Shown here one piece after another: positions 54,266-63,551 of a DNA stretch of 64,000 nucleotides; the stretch's first letter is position 1, and the number at the start of each line of letters is the position of its first letter. The notes below the pieces were generated by a model. The model saw nothing but the letters and a program-made list of their open reading frames with translations, did no database searches and had not been told where the DNA came from. Position numbers and translations under genes: made by a program. This DNA is from Pseudactinotalea terrae (GTDB lineage Bacteria; Actinomycetota; Actinomycetes; Actinomycetales; Beutenbergiaceae): the NCBI RefSeq assembly GCF_009733845.1, contig NZ_WNXZ01000002.1, positions 620,001-684,000 on the forward strand. Reading direction: 5' to 3'.

Positions 54266-54964
54266 ATGACGACGGTGCCGGCGCGCTCGACCCTCTCGAG
54301 CCAGCTTGCCGACGGTGTGATGAGCATCGTCGCCGAGCGCGGACTCGTCGTGGGCGACCAGCTGGACGGCGTCAAGCAGCTCGCGCTGCGGTTCAACGTC
54401 GCTGTGCCGACGATGCGGGAGGCGCTGCGACGCCTGGAAGGCATCGGAATCGTCGAGCTTCGGCACGGATCCGGGGTGTACGTGGGGCCGAACGCCGGGC
54501 GTCGCGTGCTCGTCAACCCGGTGCTGCCGCGCTCCGACCTGGAGCAGCTCGTCGAGCTGCTCCGGGCACGTCGGGCGCTCGAGCCCGAGATGGCGAGGCT
54601 CGCCGCCGAGGTCCGCGACGAGCGGGGCCTCGCGTGGCTCGACGACGTGCTGGAGGTCGCTCGCGGGCAGGTCGCTGCCCAGGACGGTCAGCTCTGGCGG
54701 ACCAACCTGGACATCCACCGCGCGATCGCTGCCACGACCGGCAACGCGATCCTCGCCGAGGTGCTGGACTCGGTCGTGCTGGTGCACGCCGAGGACCAGC
54801 GCGCGATCCTCGCCCTGCACGGTGACGCCGCCGAGGACTTCGAGGAGCACACGCACATCCGTGCCCTGATCGTGGCCGGTGACTCCGCCGGTGCACATGC
54901 CGCCGTGGCCGAGCACCTGGACAGCGTCATCGACGTCATCCGCTCGCGCGGCGAGACCCCCTGA
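54266..54964 (+). CDS. FadR-subfamily GntR transcriptional regulator
   Basis: A 232-residue regulator: N-terminal winged helix ('QLADGVMSIVAERGLVVGDQ', 'VAVPTMREALRRLEGIGIVE') and C-terminal FCD effector domain ('LDIHRAIAATTGNAILAEVL', 'EDFEEHTHIRALIVAGDSAG', 'EHLDSVIDVI'). FCD proteins usually sense organic or sugar acids, and the conserved Asp/His metal-binding residues are present. It is placed in front of the ABC and acid-sugar genes, so it probably represses them until an inducer appears. Autoregulation through the abutting palindrome is inferred. Confidence 0.88.
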   Translation: MTTVPARSTLSSQLADGVMSIVAERGLVVGDQLDGVKQLALRFNVAVPTMREALRRLEGIGIVELRHGSGVYVGPNAGRRVLVNPVLPRSDLEQLVELLRARRALEPEMARLAAEVRDERGLAWLDDVLEVARGQVAAQDGQLWRTNLDIHRAIAATTGNAILAEVLDSVVLVHAEDQRAILALHGDAAEDFEEHTHIRALIVAGDSAGAHAAVAEHLDSVIDVIRSRGETP

Positions 54965-55032
54965 CCACATCACGACCCAGGTCCGGCGGACATCCGGCGG
55001 ACCATCACTCACCACACGAAGAGGTGCGAGGA

Positions 55033-56325
55033 ATGAAGCAACACAAGACCAAGGCCGCACTCATGGCCACCGTGGCGTCGGCGGCGCTGCTGCTCGGCGC
55101 CTGCGGAGGCGGCGGCAACAGCGGCGACGGCGATGGCGGCGGCAACGGCGGTGGCGATGTCGAGCCCACCGAGCTCGGCTTCTTCACCGACAAGGCGGCC
55201 TGGGAGCCGCAGTTCGACGAGATGAACGCCGCCTCGGAGGCAGCCGACCAGTCGACGCTCAGCTTCACCGGCTACTCCGACGCCGCCGCCTACGACGCGT
55301 TCATCAAGCAGGCGTTCCGCACCAACGACAAGCCGGACCTGTTCACCTGGCACACGGGTGGCCAGCTGGGCGAGCTTGTCGAAGCGGGCCTGGTGGCCGA
55401 GACCACCGACCTGTGGGAGGCCGCCGCCGAGAACGGTGACGTGCCCGAGGGTCTGATCGAGAACTACACCTACGACGGCAAGCAGTACTGCGTGCCGTTG
55501 AACGTCGTCTACTGGGTCATGTACTACAACAAGCAGGTCTACGCCGACAACGGACTTGAGGTCCCCACCACCTGGGACGAGCTCATGGGCAACGCCCAGA
55601 CCCTCGTGGACAACGGCGTGGTGCCGTTCCACCAGATGAACTTCATCTTCGAGTTCGTGTGGTTCCAGACCGTCGTCGCAGGTTCCGACCCCGAGGCCTA
55701 CGTCGGGCTGCAGGACGGCAGCGTCTCCTACACCGACCCGGCGATCGTCGAGGCGATGGAGGTCTGGCACCAGATGCAGACCGACGGGTACTTCATCGAC
55801 CCGGGTGTCACCACCGACCCGCAGACCCTGCTGCAGACCGGTGAGGTCGCGATGGCGAACTTCGGCACCTTCTTCACCGGCCAGCTCAACGCGCTCGGCA
55901 TGGTCCCGGACGAGGACTACGGGATCTTCGCGATCCCCAACGTGAACCCCGACCTGGACTCGCAGCAGGCGATCGTCGAGACCGGACCGTTGTGCGTCGG
56001 TGCCGGGAGCGCCAACGAGCAGGCCGCGCTGGACTACAGCGCCTGGTGGATGGGTGTCGACGCGCAGAACGCGTGGACCGACGCCTTCGGGGACGTCTCG
56101 TTCAACCCCAACGTCGAGTCCCCGGACCCGGCCCTGTCCGCGGTCGTCAGCCAGGTGACCGGTCCCGACTTCCAGATCCAGAAGCGCTGGCTGGAGGCCA
56201 CGCCGGTCCCGATCTACACGGTGGCCTCGGAGGAGTTCGGCGCGTTCGTCACGAACAACGGCGACCCGATGGCACACCTCGAGGCCATCCAGGCAGCTGC
56301 TGACGCCTACTGGGCCGAGCAGTAG
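55033..56325 (+). CDS. Sugar ABC transporter solute-binding lipoprotein
   Basis: A 430-residue extracellular binding protein. The signal peptide ends in lipobox 'LLGAC' at Cys24, followed by a Gly/Asn/Asp-rich linker. 'SFTGYSDAAAYDAFIKQAF', 'PDLFTWHTGGQLGELVEAGL' and 'VVYWVMYYNKQVYADNGLEV' fit the CUT1 family binding protein fold. ATG 55033 is preferred over GTG 55024 because GAGG lies 8 nt before it. A pair of hairpins follows the stop. Ligand identity is unknown. Confidence 0.9.
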   Translation: MKQHKTKAALMATVASAALLLGACGGGGNSGDGDGGGNGGGDVEPTELGFFTDKAAWEPQFDEMNAASEAADQSTLSFTGYSDAAAYDAFIKQAFRTNDKPDLFTWHTGGQLGELVEAGLVAETTDLWEAAAENGDVPEGLIENYTYDGKQYCVPLNVVYWVMYYNKQVYADNGLEVPTTWDELMGNAQTLVDNGVVPFHQMNFIFEFVWFQTVVAGSDPEAYVGLQDGSVSYTDPAIVEAMEVWHQMQTDGYFIDPGVTTDPQTLLQTGEVAMANFGTFFTGQLNALGMVPDEDYGIFAIPNVNPDLDSQQAIVETGPLCVGAGSANEQAALDYSAWWMGVDAQNAWTDAFGDVSFNPNVESPDPALSAVVSQVTGPDFQIQKRWLEATPVPIYTVASEEFGAFVTNNGDPMAHLEAIQAAADAYWAEQ

Positions 56326-56332
56326 GACCACC

Positions 56333-56364
56333 CCGGTCGCGCCCCCGGGCAGGGGTGCGACCGG
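56333..56364 (+). terminator. 13-bp stem-loop after the second binding-protein gene
   Basis: CCGGTCGCGCCCC (56333-56345) and GGGGTGCGACCGG (56352-56364) pair with one G-U wobble around a 6-nt loop, 7 bp after the stop. No U-tract follows. It probably attenuates or stabilises rather than fully terminates. Confidence 0.65.
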
Positions 56365-56374
56365 CCCCTAGACC

Positions 56375-56414
56375 GGGGTGGGTGGGTCGAACGTGCACCC
56401 GGCCCACCCACCCC
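56375..56414 (+). terminator. Second stem-loop, perfect 12-bp arms
   Basis: GGGGTGGGTGGG (56375-56386) pairs with CCCACCCACCCC (56403-56414) around a 16-nt loop. It lies 10 bp after the first hairpin and before the AGGAGAG site of the permease gene. The G-run arm could alternatively form a quadruplex. Confidence 0.6.
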
Positions 56415-56449
56415 ATCCACCCTCCATCACGACTCCCGCAAGGAGAGCC

Positions 56450-57361
56450 ATGACCGCACCGGCCGCCCGGCGCGCTGAGATGCTGCCCACGAGCAAGCGG
56501 CGCAACACGTTCGCGCTGCCGTCGATCGGATTCGTGGCACCTGCGGTGCTGCTCGCCGGCGTCGTGCTGTATCTCCCGTTCCTGTACACGACGTACATCT
56601 CGTTCACGAAGTACAACGGCCTCGGCGACCCGCAGTGGGTGGGGCTGGACAACTACGTCCGGATGTTCTCCGACCCCGGGCTGCTCAACTCGCTCCTCAA
56701 CACGCTGTACTGGGTGGCCGGGACGATCGTGCTTCCCGTGGGGCTCGGGTTGTTCATCGCGGTGCTGAGCCACAACCTTCCCGGTGCGACGTTGTTCCGG
56801 CTGCCGTTCCTCATCCCCTACGCGCTCTCCGGCGTGGCGGTCGGTGTCATCTGGTCGTTCGTGCTGCAGACCGACGGCGCGCTCAGCCAGATCGTGGAGC
56901 TCTTCGGTGCCGATGCGCCGCGGTGGCTTCTGGATGCGCCGCTGAACACGTTCGTGATGATCGTCGCCTCCAGCTGGCAGGGCGCGGGCGTCAACGCACT
57001 GCTGTTCGGCATCGGGCTGCAGTCGATCCCGAAGGAGCCGATCGAGGCCGCGAAGGTCGACGGCGCGTCCGGCTTCACGATGTTCCGCACCATGACCTGG
57101 CCGATGTTGACACCGCTCACCACGGTGGTGGTCGGGCTGAGCATCGTCGGGTCGTTGAAGACGTTCGACATCGTCTGGGGCATGACCAAGGGCGGTCCCG
57201 GCGGCGTCTCCGAGACCCTCGCCCTGACGATGTACAAGGAAACCTTCATCACCAACGACTACGGCCTCGGAGCTGCGGTCGCGGTGTTCCTGACAGTGGT
57301 GACCGTGCTCGCCTCGGTGCTGTACCTGCGCCGCCAGCTCGCACCGGAACGGAGCGTGTGA
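56450..57361 (+). CDS. Carbohydrate ABC transporter permease (MalF/LacF type)
   Basis: A 303-residue permease. A cytoplasmic N-terminus precedes six helices. The EAA loop is 'IEAAKVDGASGFTMFRTMTW', and the late motif 'TKGGPGGVSETLALTMYKET' is typical of CUT1 MalF-like permeases. ATG 56450 has AGGAGAG 3-4 nt upstream. The stop overlaps the next start in a TGATG junction. Confidence 0.9.
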   Translation: MTAPAARRAEMLPTSKRRNTFALPSIGFVAPAVLLAGVVLYLPFLYTTYISFTKYNGLGDPQWVGLDNYVRMFSDPGLLNSLLNTLYWVAGTIVLPVGLGLFIAVLSHNLPGATLFRLPFLIPYALSGVAVGVIWSFVLQTDGALSQIVELFGADAPRWLLDAPLNTFVMIVASSWQGAGVNALLFGIGLQSIPKEPIEAAKVDGASGFTMFRTMTWPMLTPLTTVVVGLSIVGSLKTFDIVWGMTKGGPGGVSETLALTMYKETFITNDYGLGAAVAVFLTVVTVLASVLYLRRQLAPERSV

Positions 57362-58227
57362 TGACCACGATCTCGACGACCCGGCCGCCGGCACGCCGGC
57401 GCGCCTTCAGCGTGAGCGTGCTGCTGCGCCAGCTGCTGCTGGGCCTGATGGGCCTGGTCTGGCTCGTGCCGGTGTACCTGCTCCTGGCGAACGCCTCCAA
57501 GCGCCCCGAGGTCTTCGGCGAGTACTCGATCTGGCAGTTCGGCGACCTCGGCGGGATGGTCAGCAACATGGCCGACGCCTGGGGGCGTGGCCGCCTCTCG
57601 CTGGGGACTCTCTCGACGGCGCTTTACGCGATCACCGGACCGGCGCTCGCCGTCATCATCGGTGCGGGTGCCGGCTTCTCCATCGTTGCCCTGCGGCTAC
57701 GAAACGGCTTCTTCTGGTTCGTGCTGATCTTCGCCAGCACGATCTTCCCGCTGCAGATGATCCTCATGCCACTGTTCATCGGCTACGCGCAGACCGGTCT
57801 GTACAACTCCCGCGTCGGCATGATCCTCGTCTACACGGTGATCGCCGTGCCGTTCTCGGCGTTCGTGATGCGCAACTTCTTCAGCGGGATCGCCCACCAG
57901 GTGTTCGAAGCGGCCGTGATGGACGGTGCCTCGGCGTGGCGGATCTTCTGGCGGATCTACCTGCCGATGTCCGCGCCGGCGCTGGTGGCGATCTTCATCC
58001 TGCAGGCGACCTTCATCTGGAACGACCTGCTGCTGGGGCTCACGCTGTCGCAGTCGGAAACGGTGCGCCCCGTGATCGCAGCGCTGTCGGCGCTGCAGAG
58101 CACGTACGGCGGATCAGCGATGTCCACCGTGCTGGCGGGTGGGCTGCTGGTGTCGCTACCGACGGTCGTGCTGTTCCTCGCGACCCAGCGCGCCTTCACG
58201 CGCGGGCTGTCGCTCGGCCAGTTCTGA
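57361..58227 (+). CDS. Carbohydrate ABC transporter permease (MalG type)
   Basis: A 288-residue MalG-like permease with six helices and the EAA loop 'FEAAVMDGASAWRIFWRIYL'. The following 'PMSAPALVAIFILQATFIWN' and 'DLLLGLTLSQSETVRPVIAA' are family-typical. It directly follows its partner permease. The ATPase subunit is absent from the operon, so a shared ATPase is assumed. Confidence 0.9.
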   Translation: MTTISTTRPPARRRAFSVSVLLRQLLLGLMGLVWLVPVYLLLANASKRPEVFGEYSIWQFGDLGGMVSNMADAWGRGRLSLGTLSTALYAITGPALAVIIGAGAGFSIVALRLRNGFFWFVLIFASTIFPLQMILMPLFIGYAQTGLYNSRVGMILVYTVIAVPFSAFVMRNFFSGIAHQVFEAAVMDGASAWRIFWRIYLPMSAPALVAIFILQATFIWNDLLLGLTLSQSETVRPVIAALSALQSTYGGSAMSTVLAGGLLVSLPTVVLFLATQRAFTRGLSLGQF

Positions 58228-58265
58228 GCGGTTCCCGGTTGAGATCGAGAGAGTGGTGAGAGGGC

Positions 58266-59057
58266 ATGTCCACGAAGCTGGGGCCCGTGCTGGTCACGGG
58301 CGCTGCTGCGGGTATCGGTGAGGCTTCGGCACGCCGGGTGGCCGCGACCGGGGCGCGCGTGTACGCGCTCGACCGGGACGCCGATGCACTGACGACGCTG
58401 GTCGCGGACCTTCCCGACGCGATCCCGCTCGTCGCCGACCTGGGCGACCCCGAGTCGGTGGCTACTGCCTTCGCGCAGGTGGCTGGCGACGGCGGAGTGC
58501 TGGGCGGTCTGGTCTGTGCCGCCGGGATCCAGAGCTACGGGACCGTCGACGCGGCTGACGCCCTCGAGACGTTCGACCGCACCTTCGCCATCAATGTCCG
58601 CGGTGTCTTCCTCGCGGCGCACCACGCGGTGCCGATGATGCGTGCGAACGGCGGCGGCTCGATCGTGGTGGTCTCCTCCGTGCAGGCCTACATGGCGCAG
58701 CACGGTGTCGCTGCCTACGCGGCCACGAAGGGCGCACTCAACTCGATGGTGCGCGCGATGTCCGTGGACCACGCGCACGAGAACATCCGCGTCAACGCCG
58801 TCTGCCCGGGCTCGGTCGACACCCCGATGCTGCGCTGGGCTGCGGCCGAGTTCGCAGGCGCCGAGAACGTCGACGCCACGGTCGCCGAGTGGGGCAGGTC
58901 GCACCCGCTCGGCCGCGTCGCGCAGCCCTCGGAGGTGGCCGAGGTCGTCGAGTTCCTGCTCTCGGCGCGTGCCTCGTTCGTCACCGGTGCGGACATCAAG
59001 GTCGACGGCGGACTGACCTCCGGCAACGCTGTCGTGCTGCCGGATGAGAAGGAGTAG
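58266..59057 (+). CDS. Short-chain dehydrogenase/reductase
   Basis: A 263-residue Rossmann oxidoreductase. The NAD(P) loop is '[20 protein letters not shown]', the acidic residue 'YALDRDAD' suggests preference for NAD+, and '[11 protein letters not shown]' follows. The active site is 'VVVSSVQAY' with Ser, then Tyr-x-x-x-Lys in '[18 protein letters not shown]', and '[13 protein letters not shown]'. Its neighbourhood with an enolase-superfamily sugar-acid dehydratase suggests oxidation of an aldose to its lactone or of a hydroxy-acid. The substrate is unproven. Confidence 0.87.
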   Translation: MSTKLGPVLVTGAAAGIGEASARRVAATGARVYALDRDADALTTLVADLPDAIPLVADLGDPESVATAFAQVAGDGGVLGGLVCAAGIQSYGTVDAADALETFDRTFAINVRGVFLAAHHAVPMMRANGGGSIVVVSSVQAYMAQHGVAAYAATKGALNSMVRAMSVDHAHENIRVNAVCPGSVDTPMLRWAAAEFAGAENVDATVAEWGRSHPLGRVAQPSEVAEVVEFLLSARASFVTGADIKVDGGLTSGNAVVLPDEKE

Positions 59058-59059
59058 CA

Positions 59060-60337
59060 GTGGGTTCGGGAATGACGATCGTCGACATCAGGGCGACGAC
59101 GGTGACGGTGCCGCTGGAGGCGCCGCTGCGGCACTCCAACGGTGCGCACTGGGGCAGGTTCGTGCGGACGATCGTGGAGATCGAGGCCGACAACGGCCTC
59201 GTCGGTCTCGGTGAGCTGGGTGGCGGTGGCGAGAGCGCCGAGGCCGGTGTGCGCGCCTTGCTGCCCTACCTGGCGGGTCACGATCCTGCGCGCGTCGAGG
59301 CGCTGCGCTGGATGATCGCGAACCCGACAGCCAGCCTCTACAACAACCGCACCCAGCTGCTCGCCGCGGTGGAGTTCGCGTGCCTCGACCTGGTCGGCCA
59401 GCACTCGGGGCTGAGCGTCACGGATCTGCTCGGCGGCCGGGTCCGCGACGAGGTCGAGTTCGCCAGCTACCTGTTCTTCCGGTACCCCGGGCCGGACGGC
59501 AGCGGCGAGATCCGCACGCCTGACCAGCTGGTCGAGGAGGCCCTTCGGCTCAAGGCCGAGCACGGCTTCCGGGTCCACAAGCTGAAGGGTGGCGTGTTCC
59601 CGCCGGCGTACGAGCTCGAGTGCTTCCGCGCGCTCGCGCAGGCACTGCCCGACGACAAGGTCCGCTACGACCCGAACGGCGTGCTCAGCGTGGGGGAGTC
59701 GATCTGGTTCGCGGAGAACATCGCCGACCTCAACAACGACTACCTCGAGGACCCGGTGTACTCGCTGACCGGGATGCGCCAGGTCCGGGAGAACACCTCG
59801 ATCCCGCTCGCCACGAACACCGTGGTGGTCAACCCCGAGCAGCTCGCGGCCAACGTGCGGGACCCCGCCGTCGACGTGATCCTCCTCGACACGACCTTCT
59901 GGGGCGGCATCCGCCCCTGCGTGCGGGCGGCGGGGATCTGCGAGGCGTTCTCGCTCGGCGTCGCCGTGCACTCCTCGGGTGAGCTCGGCATCCAGCTGGC
60001 CACGATGAGGCATCTCGGTGCCGTCGTGCCGAATCTGGTCTACGCGGCCGACGCGCACTATCACCACCTGCGCCACGACGTCGTGGAGGGCGGGCTCGTG
60101 CCCTACGCCGACGGTCGGATGACCGTGCCCGAGGGACCGGGCCTGGGCGTCACGCTCGACCGAGACGCCGTCGGCGAGGCGGCCGAACGCTTCCAGCGCC
60201 TCGGCGGCTATCCCTACGACCGCGATCCGGGCAGGCCCGGCTGGTACCCGATGCTTCCGAACACCTCCTACGCCGACCCCGCGATCGCCGGCATCCCGCC
60301 CGCGCTCGAGGAGGCCTACACGCACTGGGAGAAGTAG
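59060..60337 (+). CDS. Enolase-superfamily sugar-acid dehydratase (glucarate dehydratase-like)
   Basis: A 425-residue mandelate-racemase/glucarate-dehydratase-type enzyme with a capping domain and TIM barrel. Active-site residues follow the glucarate dehydratase pattern: Lys174-x-Lys176 ('HKLKGG'), Asp204-x-Asn206 ('YDPNGVLS'), Glu230 ('YLEDPVY') and His304 ('[11 protein letters not shown]'). It likely removes water from an aldaric or aldonic acid to give a keto-deoxy acid. The precise acid cannot be deduced. GTG 59060 has AAGGAG 5 nt upstream and lies 2 bp after the SDR stop. Confidence 0.88.
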   Translation: MGSGMTIVDIRATTVTVPLEAPLRHSNGAHWGRFVRTIVEIEADNGLVGLGELGGGGESAEAGVRALLPYLAGHDPARVEALRWMIANPTASLYNNRTQLLAAVEFACLDLVGQHSGLSVTDLLGGRVRDEVEFASYLFFRYPGPDGSGEIRTPDQLVEEALRLKAEHGFRVHKLKGGVFPPAYELECFRALAQALPDDKVRYDPNGVLSVGESIWFAENIADLNNDYLEDPVYSLTGMRQVRENTSIPLATNTVVVNPEQLAANVRDPAVDVILLDTTFWGGIRPCVRAAGICEAFSLGVAVHSSGELGIQLATMRHLGAVVPNLVYAADAHYHHLRHDVVEGGLVPYADGRMTVPEGPGLGVTLDRDAVGEAAERFQRLGGYPYDRDPGRPGWYPMLPNTSYADPAIAGIPPALEEAYTHWEK

Positions 60338-60344
60338 AGCGCCG

Positions 60345-61307
60345 ATGCTGATCGACCTCCCCCTCGAGCAGCTCCGCACCTACCGGCACCCACGCCAGGC
60401 ACCGGCCGGTCTGCGCGAGTTCTGGGACGAGACCCTCGCGAGCTCGCGCGCCGCCGGCGGCGCGGTCACCGCCGAACGGCTCGATCACCCGATGCGGACG
60501 CTGACCGTTCATGACGTCGCCTTCCCCGGGTTCGACGGCGACCCGGTCCGGGGCTGGTGGCTGCTGCCGCCGGACCCGCAGGGCGTGGTCATCGAGTTCC
60601 TCGGGTACGGCGGCGGCCGTGGGCTGCCGCACGAGCGGGTCCTGTGGGCCACGCACGGCTACGCCTACCTCGTCGTCGATACCCGTGGGCAGGGCTCGAT
60701 CTGGAACACCGGAGCCACACCAGACCCGCACGGCGCCGGGCCATCGGCGCCGGGCATGCTGACCCGTGGCGTCGAGTCCCCCGCGAACCTCTACTACCGC
60801 CGCCTGCTCACCGATGCGGTACGCGCGGTCGACGCCGTCGAGCACCTGCCGGGTGGCGCGGCCCAGCCGATCGCCGTCGTCGGGCACAGCCAGGGCGGAG
60901 CGATGTCGCTCGCCGCCGCCGCGCTCCACCCCCGTGTGGCCGCGGCGTTCGCGCGGGCGCCGTTCCTGTGCGCCATCTCCCGCGCGGTCGCGATCACGAC
61001 CGAGGGCCCGTACGGCGAGCTCGCCATGTATCTCGCGACCTACCGAGACCGCGGTGAGCAGACTCTTGCTGTGCTCGACCATGTCGACGTCGCGCACCTG
61101 ACCAGCTGGATCACCTGCCCGACGATGGTCTCGGTGGGGCTCGGAGACCTGATCTGCCCGCCCTCGGGCATCTACGCCGCCATCAATGCGATGACCACGC
61201 CGCCCGAGGTGGCGGTGTGGCCCCACAACGGCCACGAGGCCGGCGGCGCTCACGACGACGCCCGGTTGGCCGACTGGCTCGACCACCACCTACGAGGAGA
61301 AGAATGA
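60345..61307 (+). CDS. Acetylxylan esterase / cephalosporin-C deacetylase family (CE7)
   Basis: A 320-residue CE7 esterase. The family signatures are seen: 'VVDTRGQGSIWNTG', the nucleophile elbow 'GHSQGGA' with Ser182, 'GLGDLICPPSG' with the catalytic Asp, and the catalytic His297 in 'HNGHEAGG'. CE7 enzymes remove acetyl groups from acetylated oligosaccharides in the cytoplasm; no signal peptide is present here. It overlaps the next gene by 4 bp. This supports an acetylated imported sugar as substrate of the operon. Confidence 0.9.
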   Translation: MLIDLPLEQLRTYRHPRQAPAGLREFWDETLASSRAAGGAVTAERLDHPMRTLTVHDVAFPGFDGDPVRGWWLLPPDPQGVVIEFLGYGGGRGLPHERVLWATHGYAYLVVDTRGQGSIWNTGATPDPHGAGPSAPGMLTRGVESPANLYYRRLLTDAVRAVDAVEHLPGGAAQPIAVVGHSQGGAMSLAAAALHPRVAAAFARAPFLCAISRAVAITTEGPYGELAMYLATYRDRGEQTLAVLDHVDVAHLTSWITCPTMVSVGLGDLICPPSGIYAAINAMTTPPEVAVWPHNGHEAGGAHDDARLADWLDHHLRGEE

Positions 61308-63439
61308 CTTCCGTCCCGACCTGCGCAGACTTCACCTCGGCGCGGATCGTCGACCGGTTCGACGACATGATCAACCCGCCCGGGCTGACGAACCACTGGG
61401 CGACCGCGCAGGTCGACCACGATGTCGTCGCGATCCGCAGCCTCAACGTGCCACCGGTCGCCCAGGGCGACACGATCACCGGCCAGCTCTACCTCGGCGG
61501 CCGGCTCGCGCGTTCTTACGGCCGGCCCGTCGAGGTGGTCTGGCGCCCGGACCGGGTCGAGCGCAGCACCGAGATCGACGGGTGGCGCATCGCCACCACC
61601 ACGGTCTGCCCGCCGGGGGAGCCCGCGGTCGCCGTCAAGGTCGTCGTGACCAACACCGGCGAGGCCCGCACGCTGCGCTTCGGGCTGTGGCTGGCCTCGA
61701 CCGTGACGCGCCGGGCGCGCTGGGCCAGCGCCGAGCTGCCGCAGGCTCCGAACGAGCTGGTCCGCGACGGACTCACGGTCACCGGCACCCCGATCGCAGA
61801 CTCCGAGGTCAGCCGGTCCTCGTTCGGGATCCAGCTCCGAGAGGGCGACGAGCCCGCCGCGAGCGTGCAGCGGCTCGTACCGCCCGCCGGGGCGACCGTG
61901 CTCGACGGCGGCCCTCGGGTGGTCGAGGTCGAGGTCGACGTGGCCGCCGGGGGCTCGGTCGAGCTGGGCTACACGCACGCGATCGCCAGCACCACCGAGG
62001 AGGCCAGCAGCGCCGTCGAGCGCATCGCTGCTGACGTGGACGCCGCTGTGGCGGCGTCGGAGGCTGCGTGGGACCGCCGGCTGGCCGGGCTCTTCGACCC
62101 GCAGGGCGGCGACCTGTCCGGTGCGGTGCCGCAGATCGAGACCAGCAACGACGACCTTCGCACGCTCTATCACTGGGGTGCGATGGGCACGCTGTGGTTC
62201 ATGCGCGAGAACCCCGCATCGGTGCTGGGGCGCACCTACGACACGCTGATGCCGCGGTACTGGGCGACCACCACGTTCATCTGGGACTACTCACTGTCCT
62301 CGCAGACCCACGCGCTGATGGATCCTGCGCAGATGCGCAAGCAGATCGCGCACTGGGTGAGCCTCGACATCGACTCGCACTTCGGCACCGAGTGGCTCAC
62401 CGGGAAGCCCGTGGGCTACTGGTACTCGGTCAACCACTACGCGATGACGCGGCTGGTGCGTGACTACGTGGCCCTCACCCAGGACCGGGCGTTCCTCGAC
62501 GAGCTGTTCCGCGACGCCGAGGGCAACGAGCGGCGGCTCGGCGACCACGTGCGGTCGTGGGCGCGAGCCTGGCACCGGCTGCGCAAGCCCAGTGGGCTGG
62601 CCGACTACGGCGGCATCGACAACCTGCTCGAGTGCGTCTCCAGTTACACGCACGAGATCGCCGCACTCAACGCGGCGAACGCGTGGTGCATGCGGGTGAC
62701 AGCCGAGCTCGTGGAGCTCGAGGGAGGAGAGGCTGCCGAGGCGGAGTCGCTCCGCGCCGAGGCCGACGAGGTCGTCCGGCTCGTGCAGGAGCTCTACATC
62801 CCTGGCGCGGGCTTCTTCCACACCCGGCAGCCCGACGGAACGCTCGAGCCCACCCGGCACTGCTACGACTTCGCGACCGTGGGCACCACGATCGCCGAGG
62901 ACCTCCCCGAGGAAGTCCGCGCCGAGATGGTGAGGTTCTTCGACACCGAGCTGCGCACACCGTCTTGGATGCGGGCCCTCTCGCCCCTCGACGCCGACGC
63001 CGGCTACTCGCTGCGTGCCGACCACCAGTGGAACGGTGCCTACCCGGCCTGGCCGCCGGACTCCGCGCGAGCGGCGATCGCGCTCGGTGGCGCCGATGTC
63101 GTGGCGAGGTGGATCCCGGGGCTGGCGCGGACGGCGAAGCAGGGCCCGCCCGGGCAGGGCCACTTCGTGGAGGAGGTCGTCGAGCCGATCGAGGGCGGTG
63201 CGCGCAAGTCGCCGCCGCAGTGGCCCTACCTGCTCGACTGGAGCTGCTCCTCCGCCGGCTCGTTCAGCGAGCTTGTGGTCTCCGGGGTGTTCGGGGTGGA
63301 GGTCGCCCTCGACGGGACGATCACCTCCGGCGGGTGCCTGGACGCCGTCGACCCCGGAGCTCGGCTGGTCGGGCTGCGGGTCGGTGACCGGGTGTACGAC
63401 ATCGACGCCGAGGGAGTGCACGATCGCACTGCCGGTTGA
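61304..63439 (+). CDS. Six-hairpin glycosidase (MGH1-like family)
   Basis: A 711-residue cytosolic glycosidase-like protein. The N-terminal about 250 residues are beta-sandwich ('VNVPP'-like start 'IRSLNVPPVAQGDTITGQLY'), followed by an (alpha/alpha)6 domain ('YWATTTFIWDYSLSSQTHAL', 'WYSVNHYAMTRLVRDYVALT', 'YGGIDNLLECVSSYTHEIAA', 'DHQWNGAYPAWPPDSARAAI'). The conserved Trp/Asp/Glu positions resemble MGH1/GH63-like or GH78-type toroids, but no catalytic residue is securely assigned. It ends the operon, and an 8-bp hairpin follows. The substrate is unknown. Confidence 0.75.
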   Translation: MTSVPTCADFTSARIVDRFDDMINPPGLTNHWATAQVDHDVVAIRSLNVPPVAQGDTITGQLYLGGRLARSYGRPVEVVWRPDRVERSTEIDGWRIATTTVCPPGEPAVAVKVVVTNTGEARTLRFGLWLASTVTRRARWASAELPQAPNELVRDGLTVTGTPIADSEVSRSSFGIQLREGDEPAASVQRLVPPAGATVLDGGPRVVEVEVDVAAGGSVELGYTHAIASTTEEASSAVERIAADVDAAVAASEAAWDRRLAGLFDPQGGDLSGAVPQIETSNDDLRTLYHWGAMGTLWFMRENPASVLGRTYDTLMPRYWATTTFIWDYSLSSQTHALMDPAQMRKQIAHWVSLDIDSHFGTEWLTGKPVGYWYSVNHYAMTRLVRDYVALTQDRAFLDELFRDAEGNERRLGDHVRSWARAWHRLRKPSGLADYGGIDNLLECVSSYTHEIAALNAANAWCMRVTAELVELEGGEAAEAESLRAEADEVVRLVQELYIPGAGFFHTRQPDGTLEPTRHCYDFATVGTTIAEDLPEEVRAEMVRFFDTELRTPSWMRALSPLDADAGYSLRADHQWNGAYPAWPPDSARAAIALGGADVVARWIPGLARTAKQGPPGQGHFVEEVVEPIEGGARKSPPQWPYLLDWSCSSAGSFSELVVSGVFGVEVALDGTITSGGCLDAVDPGARLVGLRVGDRVYDIDAEGVHDRTAG

Positions 63440-63503
63440 GCCACGGTGACCACAGCTACCTCTGGGCCGGGTGGCTCAGATCGGCCGGCCGTGGACGCGC
63501 GAC

Positions 63504-63528
63504 GCCCGGGGTCTGGAGCTCCCCGGGC
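63504..63528 (+). terminator. Perfect 8-bp stem-loop after the second sugar operon
   Basis: GCCCGGGG (63504-63511) and CCCCGGGC (63521-63528) pair around a 9-nt loop. No U-tract is present. A second inverted repeat, TGAGCCAC (63437-63444) with GTGGCTCA (63471-63478), overlaps the stop codon. Confidence 0.5.
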
Positions 63529-63551
63529 AGCCGCACGGCAGGATGGTGGAG

